Below are positions 25,080 through 33,373 of a stretch of DNA of 64,000 nt, piece after piece; the first letter of the stretch is position 1; every line of letters begins with the position of its first letter. The notes below the pieces were generated by a model that saw only the letters and a list, made by a program, of their open reading frames with translations, made no database searches and was not told where the DNA came from. The translations under genes were made by a program, and so were the position numbers. The stretch comes from Oscillatoriales cyanobacterium. GTDB taxonomy: Bacteria > Cyanobacteriota > Cyanobacteriia > Cyanobacteriales > Microcoleaceae. The stretch is from NCBI GenBank assembly GCA_004292955.1, contig RDXX01000029.1, forward strand, positions 61,650 to 125,649. The letters are read 5' to 3'.

Positions 25080-25502
25080 ATGAGTACGACAATTGACAAC
25101 TTCACCAAACAACTCCACGACAATTTAGAAGCGATTGAAGATCGGGCAAAATTGCTGAAGGAAAGCGTTCAATCTGCAACGAAAAATACTGAGGCTGAGC
25201 TGCAATCGAAACTCGACGAAATGAAGACAAATCTAGAAGCTAAGAAACAAGAATTTGATCGGTATCGGGCAAAGCTCCAAACTCAATTCGAGGAAACAGA
25301 ATCTGAGGTGAAGTCGAACGTCGAGGAATGGAAGACGAGTCGCGAAGTCAAGAAACTCGAACATCGAGCCGATAAAGCTGAAGACTATGCGAATACAGCG
25401 ATTTTATTCGCAATGGCGACGATGGAAGAAGCCGAAGCAGCTACCTTGAAAGCGATTTGCACCAGATTAGATGCCACAACTGCTGCGGGAACTACTAAGT
25501 AA
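25080..25502 (+). CDS. coiled-coil stress-type protein
   Basis: 140 residues, almost wholly helical and charged, with long heptads (AELQSKLDEMKTNLEAKKQEFDRYRAKLQTQFEE) like LEA/apolipoprotein-type proteins, then ADKAEDYANTAILFAMATMEEAEAATLKAI, an amphipathic segment. No signal peptide. It sits among stress-related genes; a protective or scaffold role is inference. A ~20-codon fragment similar to its middle lies at 25957. Confidence 0.65.
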   Translation: MSTTIDNFTKQLHDNLEAIEDRAKLLKESVQSATKNTEAELQSKLDEMKTNLEAKKQEFDRYRAKLQTQFEETESEVKSNVEEWKTSREVKKLEHRADKAEDYANTAILFAMATMEEAEAATLKAICTRLDATTAAGTTK

Positions 25503-25505
25503 GGA

Positions 25506-25746
25506 GGAGACGGCAATGCCGTTTCCCTACGCCGATTAATTGTAGGAAGAGGAGACGGCAGTGCCGTTTCCCTACGCTGATTAATTGTAGGAAGAGGAGA
25601 CGGCAGTGCCGTTTCCCTACGCCGATTAATTGTAGGAAGAGGAGACGGCAATGCCGTGTCCCTACGCTGATTAATTGTAGGAAGAGGAGACGGCAGTGCC
25701 GTTTCCCTACGCAGATTAATTGTAGGGACACGGCACTGCCGTGTCC
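25506..25746. repeat. five 45-bp tandem GGAGACGGCAGTGCCG repeats
   Basis: Units begin at 25506, 25551, 25596, 25641 and 25686, each GGAGACGGCA(A/G)TGCCG followed by a TTTCCCTACGC(C/T)GATTAATTGTAGG-type tail. The last unit closes with the inverted arm GGGACACGGCACTGCCGTGTCC. Alternating CCGATT/CTGATT variants show expansion by unit duplication. Minus-strand open frames here only read the repeat. Confidence 0.9.
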
Positions 25747-25956
25747 TGACTTTCGCTTTTCAAATGCGCCAAATTTGACCTAATTTAGAATGGATGCTTA
25801 TGAGCGGAATAATGGCAATTATTCCGCTGTTTTTGTTTGTCATAAAATCCTCTTAAAATATTCAAAAGGTATAGATTAGGCTTGAAAATTTGTGTGAATA
25901 TTCAATCAAAAGGTAGAGATTATATTGGGAAATTCTTGTTAAAGTTTCAGTGAACG

Positions 25957-26022
25957 GCGAAAGAAACCAAAGCTGAGATTCAATCGAAACTCGACGAGGT
26001 GAAATCGAACGTTAAAAGATAA
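25957..26022 (+). pseudogene. fragment of the coiled-coil gene
   Basis: Twenty-one codons and a stop read AKETKAEIQSKLDEVKSNVK, closely matching residues ~38-60 of the protein at 25080 (AELQSKLDEMKTNLEAK). No start codon or upstream part remains. It probably arose by local duplication across the 45-bp repeat array. Confidence 0.55.
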
Positions 26023-26085
26023 AAAGCAAATCAAAAATCAAAAATTTTGTCCGTCATGCGGACAAATAACAAAGGAAACAAACTC

Positions 26086-26625
26086 ATGTCATACACACAT
26101 ACAATTGTTGGTCATTTCCCCTCCCATTCAGAAGCTGAAAGAGTTGTATTGGATCTGCAAAAAAAAGGCTTCGATATGCAAAAGCTCTCGATAATTGGCA
26201 AAGACTACCACACAACTGAACACGTGCGCGGATTTCTCACCTGGAAAGATACAGCCAAAGCTGGAGCCGCAGGTGGTGGTTATTGGGGTAGCTTCGTCGG
26301 AGGTTTATTTGGCATTTTAGCCGGGGCTGGAGTGCTGTTTATTCCGGGAATGGCTCCTATAGTCGTTGCTGGCCCCATTGCGGGGGTGTTGGCGGGTTGG
26401 TTGGAAGGAACGGTTGTTGGTGGCGTTGGTACCGCTGCTGTAGGAGGATTGGCTGGTGCCTTGGGAGGCTTAGGAATCCCGAAGCATGAGGTGGTGAAGT
26501 ATGACACTCAAATCCAAGCAGGCGAGTTTATTATCCTGGTGACAGGTAGCAATCACGATGTCAGTCAGGCGAAGCAAATGCTAGACAGAATTAGTCAGGA
26601 AATGAGTATGTCGATCGCAGTCTAA
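26086..26625 (+). CDS. glycine-zipper stress protein (general stress protein 17M/DUF1269-like)
   Basis: Start taken at the ATG at 26086 (179 residues, MSYTHTIVGHF...), preceded by AAAGGAAAC; the frame upstream lacks a ribosome site. The N-terminal ~45 residues (HSEAERVVLDLQKKGFDMQKLSIIGK) form the GSP17M-like ferredoxin-type fold; the middle is a Gly/Ala-rich membrane segment (GGLFGILAGAGVLFIPGM; GGVGTAAVGGLAGALGGLG); the end (KYDTQIQAGEFIILVTGS) returns to the soluble fold. Probably a membrane-associated stress protein. Confidence 0.72.
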   Translation: MSYTHTIVGHFPSHSEAERVVLDLQKKGFDMQKLSIIGKDYHTTEHVRGFLTWKDTAKAGAAGGGYWGSFVGGLFGILAGAGVLFIPGMAPIVVAGPIAGVLAGWLEGTVVGGVGTAAVGGLAGALGGLGIPKHEVVKYDTQIQAGEFIILVTGSNHDVSQAKQMLDRISQEMSMSIAV

Positions 26626-26787
26626 GGCTTTCAACTAACAACAATAGGGGAGTATTCCACTCCCAAGAGTCCGTCAGGTTGATGAGAGGGTCGGCACGGG
26701 GGCACGACCCTACAAAAACCTCGTTTTCCTGAGAATAAAACAGCCCTCTCATGCTCAATTGCTTTTTACTACTCTTTTACAGGAATC

Positions 26788-27162
26788 ATGATGGTGAATA
26801 AAATGGAAATGACCAACAAGATTGAAATCAACAAATCTGTGCCCCGCGAGCGATGGGGTGAATTTTTCGATCAGTTTACCGATGGCAATCGCGGACGGCG
26901 TATTTCGATCGAAATCATCGGTTCAGAAGTCGGTGATGCAGAACTGATTAAGAATTCACCGCTTCATGCGATGGTTTACGATCGCCCTGGAAAAGGAGAT
27001 GATTTGGTGATTGAAGTTGGTAAAGATGAGGTGACTTACGCTCACACGATCGATTCACCAACTGAAGTTTTAACGGGACAAAACTCACTCGGTGTGATGG
27101 TAGCGCTTCGGATTAGTGACGCTGCTGGGACACAAACATTGATCGAATTACAAGTTAGTTGA
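26788..27162 (+). CDS. DUF5335-like protein
   Basis: 124 residues. Recognisable are VPRERWGEFFDQFTDGNRGR and SIEIIGSEVGDAELIKNSPLHAM, with LTGQNSLGVMVALRISDAAGTQTLIEL at the end, fitting the small DUF5335 family. Soluble; function unknown. The family is commonly found beside stress and ion-homeostasis genes, as here. Confidence 0.6.
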   Translation: MMVNKMEMTNKIEINKSVPRERWGEFFDQFTDGNRGRRISIEIIGSEVGDAELIKNSPLHAMVYDRPGKGDDLVIEVGKDEVTYAHTIDSPTEVLTGQNSLGVMVALRISDAAGTQTLIELQVS

Positions 27163-27232
27163 GCTGGTTGGATAATTCTGAGTTCAACAGGACTTACCCA
27201 AACAGTCAACTTTTACAGGTTAGGAGCAAATT

Positions 27233-28051
27233 ATGACAGATATCATGAGCCGCGAAATTCACCTAGTCTCCCGCCCCAACGGGATGCCAACCGCAGCTAA
27301 TTTTGCGATCGCCCAAACCGAAATAAAGCCACTTCAAGACGGACAAGTGCTCGTTCGCAATCGCTATATATCAGTCGATCCGTATATGCGCGGACGCATG
27401 AACGAGAGCAAATCCTATGTTCCGTCCTTCGAGTTAGGTAAAGTTCTACAAGGCGGCGCAGTCGGCGAAGTCATCGAATCGCGTGCCCCAGAATTCAAGC
27501 CTGGTGATGCCGTCACTTCCAACTTTGGCTGGCGGGAATACTTCACCGCAGCGCCCAAAGAGTTGCATCCTGTCAGCAGCGAAATTCAACCGCTATCGGT
27601 TTATCTCGGTGCGATCGGTATGACGGGGATGACGGCTTGGGCTGGATTGAATTTGGTAGATGTTAAAGCAGGCGATGTGATTTTTATTTCGGGTGCTGCG
27701 GGCGCGGTGGGAAGTGTGGCGGGACAACTGGCAAAATTGCGCGGATGTCAGGTTATCGGCTCAGCAGGTTCAGCGGAAAAAGTCAAGTTTCTGCTAGAAG
27801 AATGCGGATTCGATCGCGCTTTCAATTACAATTCTGGCCCAGTCCTCGAACAATTGAACCAAGCGGCACCGGACGGAATTGATGTTTATTTCGATAATGT
27901 AGGAGGCGAAACCCTGCAAGCGGCGCTCTCAGCCCTGCGGGTGCACGGCCGGATTATCGCTTGCGGTAGTATTTCTGGTTACAACAAGCCGCAGCCGGGC
28001 CCGAATAATCTGTTTAATATGATTGGCAAAATGGTGGTAAAGTTGGATTAG
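27233..28051 (+). CDS. MDR-type NADP-dependent oxidoreductase, C-terminally truncated
   Basis: 272 residues, TAGGAG upstream. Matches the CurA/LTB4DH (zinc-independent MDR) group: YISVDPYMRGRM, GAIGMTGMTAWAGL, Rossmann motif SGAAGAVGSVAGQLAKLRG, YFDNVGGE and ACGSISGYN. Full-length members have about 330-345 residues; this one stops after NNLFNMIGKMVVKLD, losing the last ~65-70 residues that complete the catalytic domain. Either a decayed gene or a shortened enzyme. An SDR gene follows after 65 bp. Confidence 0.75.
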   Translation: MTDIMSREIHLVSRPNGMPTAANFAIAQTEIKPLQDGQVLVRNRYISVDPYMRGRMNESKSYVPSFELGKVLQGGAVGEVIESRAPEFKPGDAVTSNFGWREYFTAAPKELHPVSSEIQPLSVYLGAIGMTGMTAWAGLNLVDVKAGDVIFISGAAGAVGSVAGQLAKLRGCQVIGSAGSAEKVKFLLEECGFDRAFNYNSGPVLEQLNQAAPDGIDVYFDNVGGETLQAALSALRVHGRIIACGSISGYNKPQPGPNNLFNMIGKMVVKLD

Positions 28052-28116
28052 GGTGCGATCGATTAATTTAACCCAAGTTGTAGAGAATTGTTTGACGTTA
28101 TTTGGTTTAACAAAGT

Positions 28117-28911
28117 ATGGATCTCAAACTATCAGGAAAGATTGCATTGGTCAGTGGTTCAACGGGTGGAATTGGACTGGCAATTGTTACCACACTTGCC
28201 GAAGAAGGAGCGACGGTCATTGTCAATGGCAGAACGCAAGAGCGCGTAAATAATGCGATCGATCGCATTCAGCAAAGTGTGCCGAATGCCAAACTTCAAG
28301 GAATTGCTGCCGATTTGGGAACGCCAGCCGGAGTTGAATTGCTACTTCAAAAAGTACCAGAAGTCAATATTTTGGTGAATAACTTAGGAATTTATGGCTC
28401 CAAGGCCTTTGAAGATATCTCCGATGAAGAGTGGATGAACATTCTGGAAGTGAATGTGATGAGCGGTGTGCGGCTCTCGCGCCATTATTTGCCGCTGATG
28501 CTGAAGCAAGATTGGGGACGGATTATTTTCATCTCTAGTGAATCTGCTTTGAATATTCCCGCCGAAATGATTCATTATGGCGTGACTAAAACTGCACAAT
28601 TGGCGTTGAGTCGCGGTTTGGCGGAAACAACCGTGGGCAGTCATGTAACTGTAAACACGGTATTGCCGGGGCCAACTCGCTCTGAAGGGGTGGAAGACTT
28701 TATCCAGGGATTATCGAAGGATCAAAATATTTCGATCGAACAAGTTGAGAAAGAGTTTTTTACTAAGATGCGTCCATCTTCCCTAATTCAGCGATTTGCT
28801 TCAACGTCTGAAGTTGCTGCGTTAGTTGCGTTTGTTGCCAGTCCCTTAGCTTCTGCGATTAATGGGGCTGCCCTACGAGTTGAGGGTGGAGTAGTGCGAT
28901 CGATTGTGTAG
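28117..28911 (+). CDS. short-chain dehydrogenase/reductase
   Basis: 264 residues. Cofactor motif SGSTGGIG (14-21), NNLG (as NNAG variant), catalytic Ser in ISSESA and Y-x3-K in HYGVTK, then a PGPTRSEG segment after the sheet. Arg at NGR after strand 2 suggests NADP. Full-length classical SDR of the FabG-like type; the substrate cannot be read from sequence. Follows the truncated MDR gene, so both may have served one detoxification pathway. Confidence 0.88.
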   Translation: MDLKLSGKIALVSGSTGGIGLAIVTTLAEEGATVIVNGRTQERVNNAIDRIQQSVPNAKLQGIAADLGTPAGVELLLQKVPEVNILVNNLGIYGSKAFEDISDEEWMNILEVNVMSGVRLSRHYLPLMLKQDWGRIIFISSESALNIPAEMIHYGVTKTAQLALSRGLAETTVGSHVTVNTVLPGPTRSEGVEDFIQGLSKDQNISIEQVEKEFFTKMRPSSLIQRFASTSEVAALVAFVASPLASAINGAALRVEGGVVRSIV

Positions 28912-29059
28912 CGAAGTTTTTACCTTGATGTGCTTGGAAAATCTCTCACTCCCTACATTTTTGAACAGAATGCTTTCGTTCAAACAAAAATAAGGAGCGT
29001 TACATTTCATTAACTCACCCTAAAGCTATTCACCAAACAGTGGACAAAACTAGACAGCT

Positions 29060-29250
29060 AGTTCATACACTGGACAAATAGCCAGCCTAAGTATCTTGAA
29101 TACTACGTTTTGAGGGTGATGACACCTACGGGTGCTTTCCAGCTTGTAGCTCTGTCGTTAGAGATTAAACAGATGTATTTGGTTAAGTCAGTGTCTCTAA
29201 CCCAACAAGCCATCAAAACATTGGCGAGGAAAACATAACCTGAGTAATCA
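29060..29250 (+). ncRNA. IscB-associated omega RNA (HEARO)
   Basis: The 200 bp before iscB contain the HEARO core: GGTGATGACACCTACGGGTGCTTTCC (positions 29114-29139), a GTTAGAGA (29157-29164) / TCTCTAAC (29194-29201) stem with ATTAA after the first arm, and CCCAACAAGCCATC after the second. This matches the arrangement known for IscB omega RNAs, which lie 5' to the gene with the guide at their 5' end. Guide and exact 5' end are not determined. Confidence 0.7.
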
Positions 29251-29260
29251 GAGGACTTTC

Positions 29261-30028
29261 ATGTCTAACTTTGTATTCGTTTTAGATACCAACAAACAAC
29301 CACTTGAGCTAGTAGCAGCAGCACAAGCAAGACGATTGTTAAAACTCGCCCAAGCTGCTGTGTATCTCCGTTACCCATTCACAATTATTTTGAAATATGC
29401 GGTTTCTCACCCAAAAAAGCAACCCACTCAATTAAAAATTGACCCTGGTTCTAAAACTACTGGGCTGGCGATAAATCGTGGCGATCAAGTGATCTGGGGT
29501 GCTGAGTTGACCCATCGCGGACAACAAATAAAAAATGACTTAGAATCACGTCGCGCCCTTCGTCGCAATCGCCGTAATCGCAAAACTCGTTACCGCAAAG
29601 CGCGTTTTCTTAACCGCACAAGAGCGCCCGGATGGTTGCCACCCAGCTTAGAATCCAGAGTGAAAAACATTGTGACTTGGGTCAACCGCATCCGTCGATA
29701 TGTCCCAATTACAGGCATATCCCAAGAGTTAGTTAAGTTTGACCTACTTGCAATGCAAAACCCTGAAATATCCGGCAAGGAGTATCAGCAAGGTGAACTT
29801 GCCGGCTATGAAGTCAGAGAATACTTGCTCCAGAAGTGGGGGAGAAAGTGCGCCTATTGCGGTATTGAAAACGTACCTTTTGAGGTAGAACATATCCAGC
29901 CAAAATCAAAAGGGGGAAGCGATCGCGTTTCCAATCTTACCCTGGCCTGTCGTGGGTGCAACCTTGCCAAAGGCAATCAAGATATTCGGGATTTCTTGTC
30001 CAAAAAGCCTGACATCCGATCACATTAA
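29261..30028 (+). CDS. iscB: RNA-guided HNH nuclease IscB, C-terminally truncated
   Basis: 255 residues. N-terminal PLMP-type domain (FVFVLDTNKQPLELV), RuvC-I (KIDPGSKTTGLAI), arginine-rich bridge helix (RRALRRNRRNRKTRYRKARF), RuvC-II (GISQELVKFD), HNH domain from C197 (CAYCG; VEHIQPKSKGG; CRGCNLAKG). Related cyanobacterial IscBs continue ~150 residues after FLSKKPD with RuvC-III; here four other residues and a stop follow. The HNH nickase may survive but the RuvC site is incomplete. AGAGG precedes the ATG. Confidence 0.85.
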   Translation: MSNFVFVLDTNKQPLELVAAAQARRLLKLAQAAVYLRYPFTIILKYAVSHPKKQPTQLKIDPGSKTTGLAINRGDQVIWGAELTHRGQQIKNDLESRRALRRNRRNRKTRYRKARFLNRTRAPGWLPPSLESRVKNIVTWVNRIRRYVPITGISQELVKFDLLAMQNPEISGKEYQQGELAGYEVREYLLQKWGRKCAYCGIENVPFEVEHIQPKSKGGSDRVSNLTLACRGCNLAKGNQDIRDFLSKKPDIRSH

Positions 30029-30214
30029 TGAACATCCCAAAAATCAGATAATTACAAATTCATCATGTTTAAAAGTAAAAAGGCGCGTTGAGTAACGCAC
30101 CTACAGCGATGGCGATCGCACTGTGCCTGAGACAACGCGATCGCCAATTAGCTTAAGGTAATATGAGGATCGCCATTATTCCTGTAGGATCAATCTCAAC
30201 TAAGAGCGATCGCA

Positions 30215-31279
30215 CTATTTTTTGATTATGTAAAATGTTTGGTTAGGCTTTATTTTAGGCTCAACGCTAATACCAATATTTGTTTTTTCTATAACTGCCA
30301 GTTCTGGATATGATTGATCATCTAATCGAATGGTCAAAATAGGTTTTTTATAAAATCTTCCTTCTTTAGTTTCAATAATTAGCATATCTTTAACTTTTAT
30401 CGTATAATTTTCAATCTCAAATGCTAATATTTTATCATTAAAAATTTTAATCACCTTTTCTATTTTTTGAAAAGTATGTATTGATTCTTGTTTGATAAAT
30501 TGTTCAAATAATGCTTGAAAAATAGCTTGACAATATTTTTCTAAAAATTGAATATAAGGTTCTAATTCAGATATGCTTTTGATATCCTCTACGTTTTCTG
30601 AACCGTGAGCAATTTGGTTTCGTCTTTCAACTAAATCATTGATTTTATTATACAAAATATCTTTTCCTATTGTGGAAATTCTTTCTGGTGTTAAACCGAT
30701 CTCATTATTAAGTTCTTCATTCTTCAGTAATTCATCGTTTAAATCTAAACTTAACTTATTGAATATTTCTACAATTTTATTATGTTTTAAATTACCTGAT
30801 AAAAGAACAAACGCTTCTGTGTTAATTTGATAGTTGCTAGGATTAACAATACATTCATTTAACTTCTTTAATACCTCCTCTTTTGTAAGATGCTGATATT
30901 TAGCACTTTCTCTGGTTGCAATAGTATTTATCAATTTTAAAGACAGTTCAAAATGATTAATTCTAATCTTTTCATCCACTTGATTATATTCAGGTACTAC
31001 TTTAGAGAGGGAATCAAGATATTCTTTAATCCAGATTTCTACATATTTTTCTAGCAGTCCATAAAGTGAAATAATAGAAGCTTTATATTCAAATATTCGT
31101 TTATCTGTTCTAAAACCCCTATCATGCTCTTTTAGTCTATTAAGTAATTCCTTGATTTGTCCATTGTCAGTGTCTATAATGGCATAAGCTGTTAAATCAT
31201 TTACATATTGAATGTGTTTTAAATATTCTTTAATTTGATTTAATTCTCTTTTGAAGTTTTCCAATGATTGTATATTCAT
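30215..31279 (-). CDS. HEPN-domain protein (MAE_28990/MAE_18760-like putative RNase)
   Basis: 354 residues. Predicted mostly helical; the HEPN RNase motif R-x4-H is at R220-H225 (RRNQIAHG), after the characteristic SLYGLLEKYVEIWIKEYL helix. It resembles the MAE_28990/MAE_18760 family of HEPN-like nucleases found in Microcystis-type defence contexts. The C-terminus is beta-rich (FYKKPILTIRLDDQSY). It lies 15 bp after the DUF262 gene and shares its low G+C, so the pair is an operon of foreign origin. Probable toxin or effector RNase of an anti-phage pair (inference). Confidence 0.75.
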   Translation of the reverse strand: MNIQSLENFKRELNQIKEYLKHIQYVNDLTAYAIIDTDNGQIKELLNRLKEHDRGFRTDKRIFEYKASIISLYGLLEKYVEIWIKEYLDSLSKVVPEYNQVDEKIRINHFELSLKLINTIATRESAKYQHLTKEEVLKKLNECIVNPSNYQINTEAFVLLSGNLKHNKIVEIFNKLSLDLNDELLKNEELNNEIGLTPERISTIGKDILYNKINDLVERRNQIAHGSENVEDIKSISELEPYIQFLEKYCQAIFQALFEQFIKQESIHTFQKIEKVIKIFNDKILAFEIENYTIKVKDMLIIETKEGRFYKKPILTIRLDDQSYPELAVIEKTNIGISVEPKIKPNQTFYIIKK

Positions 31280-31294
31280 AATTTCTACTAAAGT

Positions 31295-32488
31295 TTATTT
31301 AATATAGGTTTGTAGAAATTTTTGAAAATACTGAATGCGTGCTTCTACATCTTTTTTGTTATTATAGCTACCATCAAAAAGATGTTTACTTTTTTCCTGT
31401 TGTATAAATGGTGATTTTCTACCGGAATATAAACTCTTCTCTATAGTCCCTTTGTGTTTAAGAAAAATTTCTTTGTGAGAAATATTATTTGCAAATACCT
31501 GCATTATTGGATCATAAATAGTTTTTAATGGCGTTTTTCTGTTACGCCCTTCATATGGAGGGATGAAAGCTGAATTTCCTAATATTTGATAAATTAAGTA
31601 AATAGTCTCATTAAAAATATTTTCAAGTTTATTCATTGTTTCATCAGGATAACTATTTGCTTGTTTTAAATACTCATCTAAAAATTTATCTACTGGGGAT
31701 TTTAACTTATCTATATGACGATAAGCAAAGAACCGCAAAACTAATTCAACATCCTCCATTTTGCGATAAGACTCACTTTCAAGTAATTTTTTTTCTCCTT
31801 GACTTTCTAAAGGTAAATTCCACATTTTACGAAAATATTCATTTTGAGAAAGTTTTATACATAATTGGTTGAATTTACCATTTTGTAAAGCATTTCTTGT
31901 TTCTTGTGCAGTTAGCTTCTCTCCTCCACTATTCAATCTTTCAAAAACTATCTGTTTGAGATATTCAGCTTCTTCTTTACTTTTAGCTGTTTCTTGCAAT
32001 AAAATAATAGAAGACAAATATCGTCTATCTATACCTCTTCTAACTTGCTCAGGTAAATTTTGATAATTTCGCCCATTAAGTTCCTGCCAATACTCTAATC
32101 CTTCTAGATCGAATTTTCCTTTATAAAAATCATATATAGCTGTCAGTCTTTGTTGTCCGTCCATTACTTCATAAATAGAGTATTCTATTTCATACAGAAA
32201 GATAGGTGGAATTGGTACATTCATTATGAATGATTCTATCAAACGAGATTTTCGAGCATTGTCCCACCTTTTTCTACGTTGGTATTCAGGATTGAGGATA
32301 TATTTTGCACTGTCAAGCATAGCTTTTATACTATCAAGTGGATAACGAGCTTGTTCTGTTACAATTCTTATCTCTCCCTTTTTGTATTTTTCGTTAATTT
32401 CATCATCTGGCGGAAAGTTGTGAGTTGTATCTGGTCTATTTTGAGAAATAAATGTTTCACCTGAAATTAAATGGCTATTTGTAATCAT
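31295..32488 (-). CDS. DUF262 (GmrS/ParB-like) protein
   Basis: 397 residues. The DUF262 motif DGQQR is at 110-114 (VMDGQQRLTAIYDFY), with NPEYQRRKRWD before it and FERLNSGGEKLTAQE after it. DUF262 is the ParB-like NTP-hydrolysing half of GmrSD, SspE and similar restriction systems. A DUF1524/HNH domain is absent here; instead the HEPN gene follows directly. Strongly A+T-rich compared with flanking genes. Likely the sensor or regulator of a two-gene defence system (inference). Confidence 0.8.
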   Translation of the reverse strand: MITNSHLISGETFISQNRPDTTHNFPPDDEINEKYKKGEIRIVTEQARYPLDSIKAMLDSAKYILNPEYQRRKRWDNARKSRLIESFIMNVPIPPIFLYEIEYSIYEVMDGQQRLTAIYDFYKGKFDLEGLEYWQELNGRNYQNLPEQVRRGIDRRYLSSIILLQETAKSKEEAEYLKQIVFERLNSGGEKLTAQETRNALQNGKFNQLCIKLSQNEYFRKMWNLPLESQGEKKLLESESYRKMEDVELVLRFFAYRHIDKLKSPVDKFLDEYLKQANSYPDETMNKLENIFNETIYLIYQILGNSAFIPPYEGRNRKTPLKTIYDPIMQVFANNISHKEIFLKHKGTIEKSLYSGRKSPFIQQEKSKHLFDGSYNNKKDVEARIQYFQKFLQTYIK

Positions 32489-33373
32489 ATTTATTCTTCC
32501 TTGTTAATTATGAGATCAATGAGTGCGCGACAACTAGCGGCTTGGGTTAAGTGCGATTATTATGGGTTGCTATGCCCACTTTTTTTGATGAAGCGAGATC
32601 ACCGCTCTTTTGGGTCGGCTTAATAAAATTACTCCAAATAGCAGTTTAGTGCGATCGCCGATCTTTTAGGGGCATTATAACTGTGTTTTTGGCTAACTGT
32701 CAAGTTACTGCGATCGCTTTCTCCGATGAAGGACGATCGCCTCAATTATCTATCTGCTAGAGGTTTTGCTGTATGCGATCGCTATTCCTGTGAGTCGTGA
32801 GTTCTAGGCGATTGCCTCAATTATCTATCTGCTAAAGGGTTTGCGGTGAGCGATCGCTATTCCTGTGAGTCGTGAGTTCTAGGCGATCGCCTCAATTATC
32901 TATCTGTTAAAGGGTTTGCTGTAGGCTATCGCTATTCTTGTGAGTCGTGATTTTTAGGCGATCGCTCAAACCCAGTAAATTTATCCTAGTTTGATAATTT
33001 ATCCGCATTCTAATCACTATCTTGCTCTATTCGTGTGTATTATACCACAGCAAGGTTTTAATGTCAAAGATGCGAGGGTATCCTTTAACTCCAAGGGTGA
33101 ACCCATCTACTTAACAGCTAGCAGCGATCGCGGCACGAATATTCAAGGACTTTTGTAGACGAAGGCAATACTTGAAAGTAATCAGTAAAGATTGCTAGTG
33201 ATGGAGCAATTTATGGAACGAGGGGCGATGTTCCGCTACTACTCCTTGCCGATCGCGCTGCCATCTTTCCTGGACACAGTTTGACACACCTGCTATTTTT
33301 CAAAGCCAAGATTTGGAAGTTTTGCGCTTTCAATCCTGTTTTCCTATTATATTAAATAGGTGAGCAATTTTGT
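32489..33373. other. 885-bp intergenic region
   Basis: Holds a 75-bp x3 tandem repeat with HIP1 sites (32733-32962) and, at about 33051-33158, a stop-terminated frame (QGFNVKDARVSFNSKG, then EPIYLTASSDRG) that looks like the tail of a lost beta-propeller-type gene. AGGTGA at 33359-33364 serves the following ABC transporter gene. Confidence 0.45.
32733..32962. repeat. three tandem 75-bp repeats with paired HIP1 octamers
   Basis: Each unit reads CGATCGCCTCAATTATCTAT, then CTGCTAAAGGGTTTGC, GCGATCGCTATTCCTGTGAG and TCGTGAGTTCTAGG. Individual copies carry substitutions in the HIP1 sites (GCGATTGC, GCTATCGC). Confidence 0.75.

Noticed and set aside
25385..25731. Minus-strand open frames with repeating LPSPLPTINRRRETA-like peptides
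   Set aside because: They only translate the 45-bp palindromic tandem array; no ribosome site or independent coding signal.
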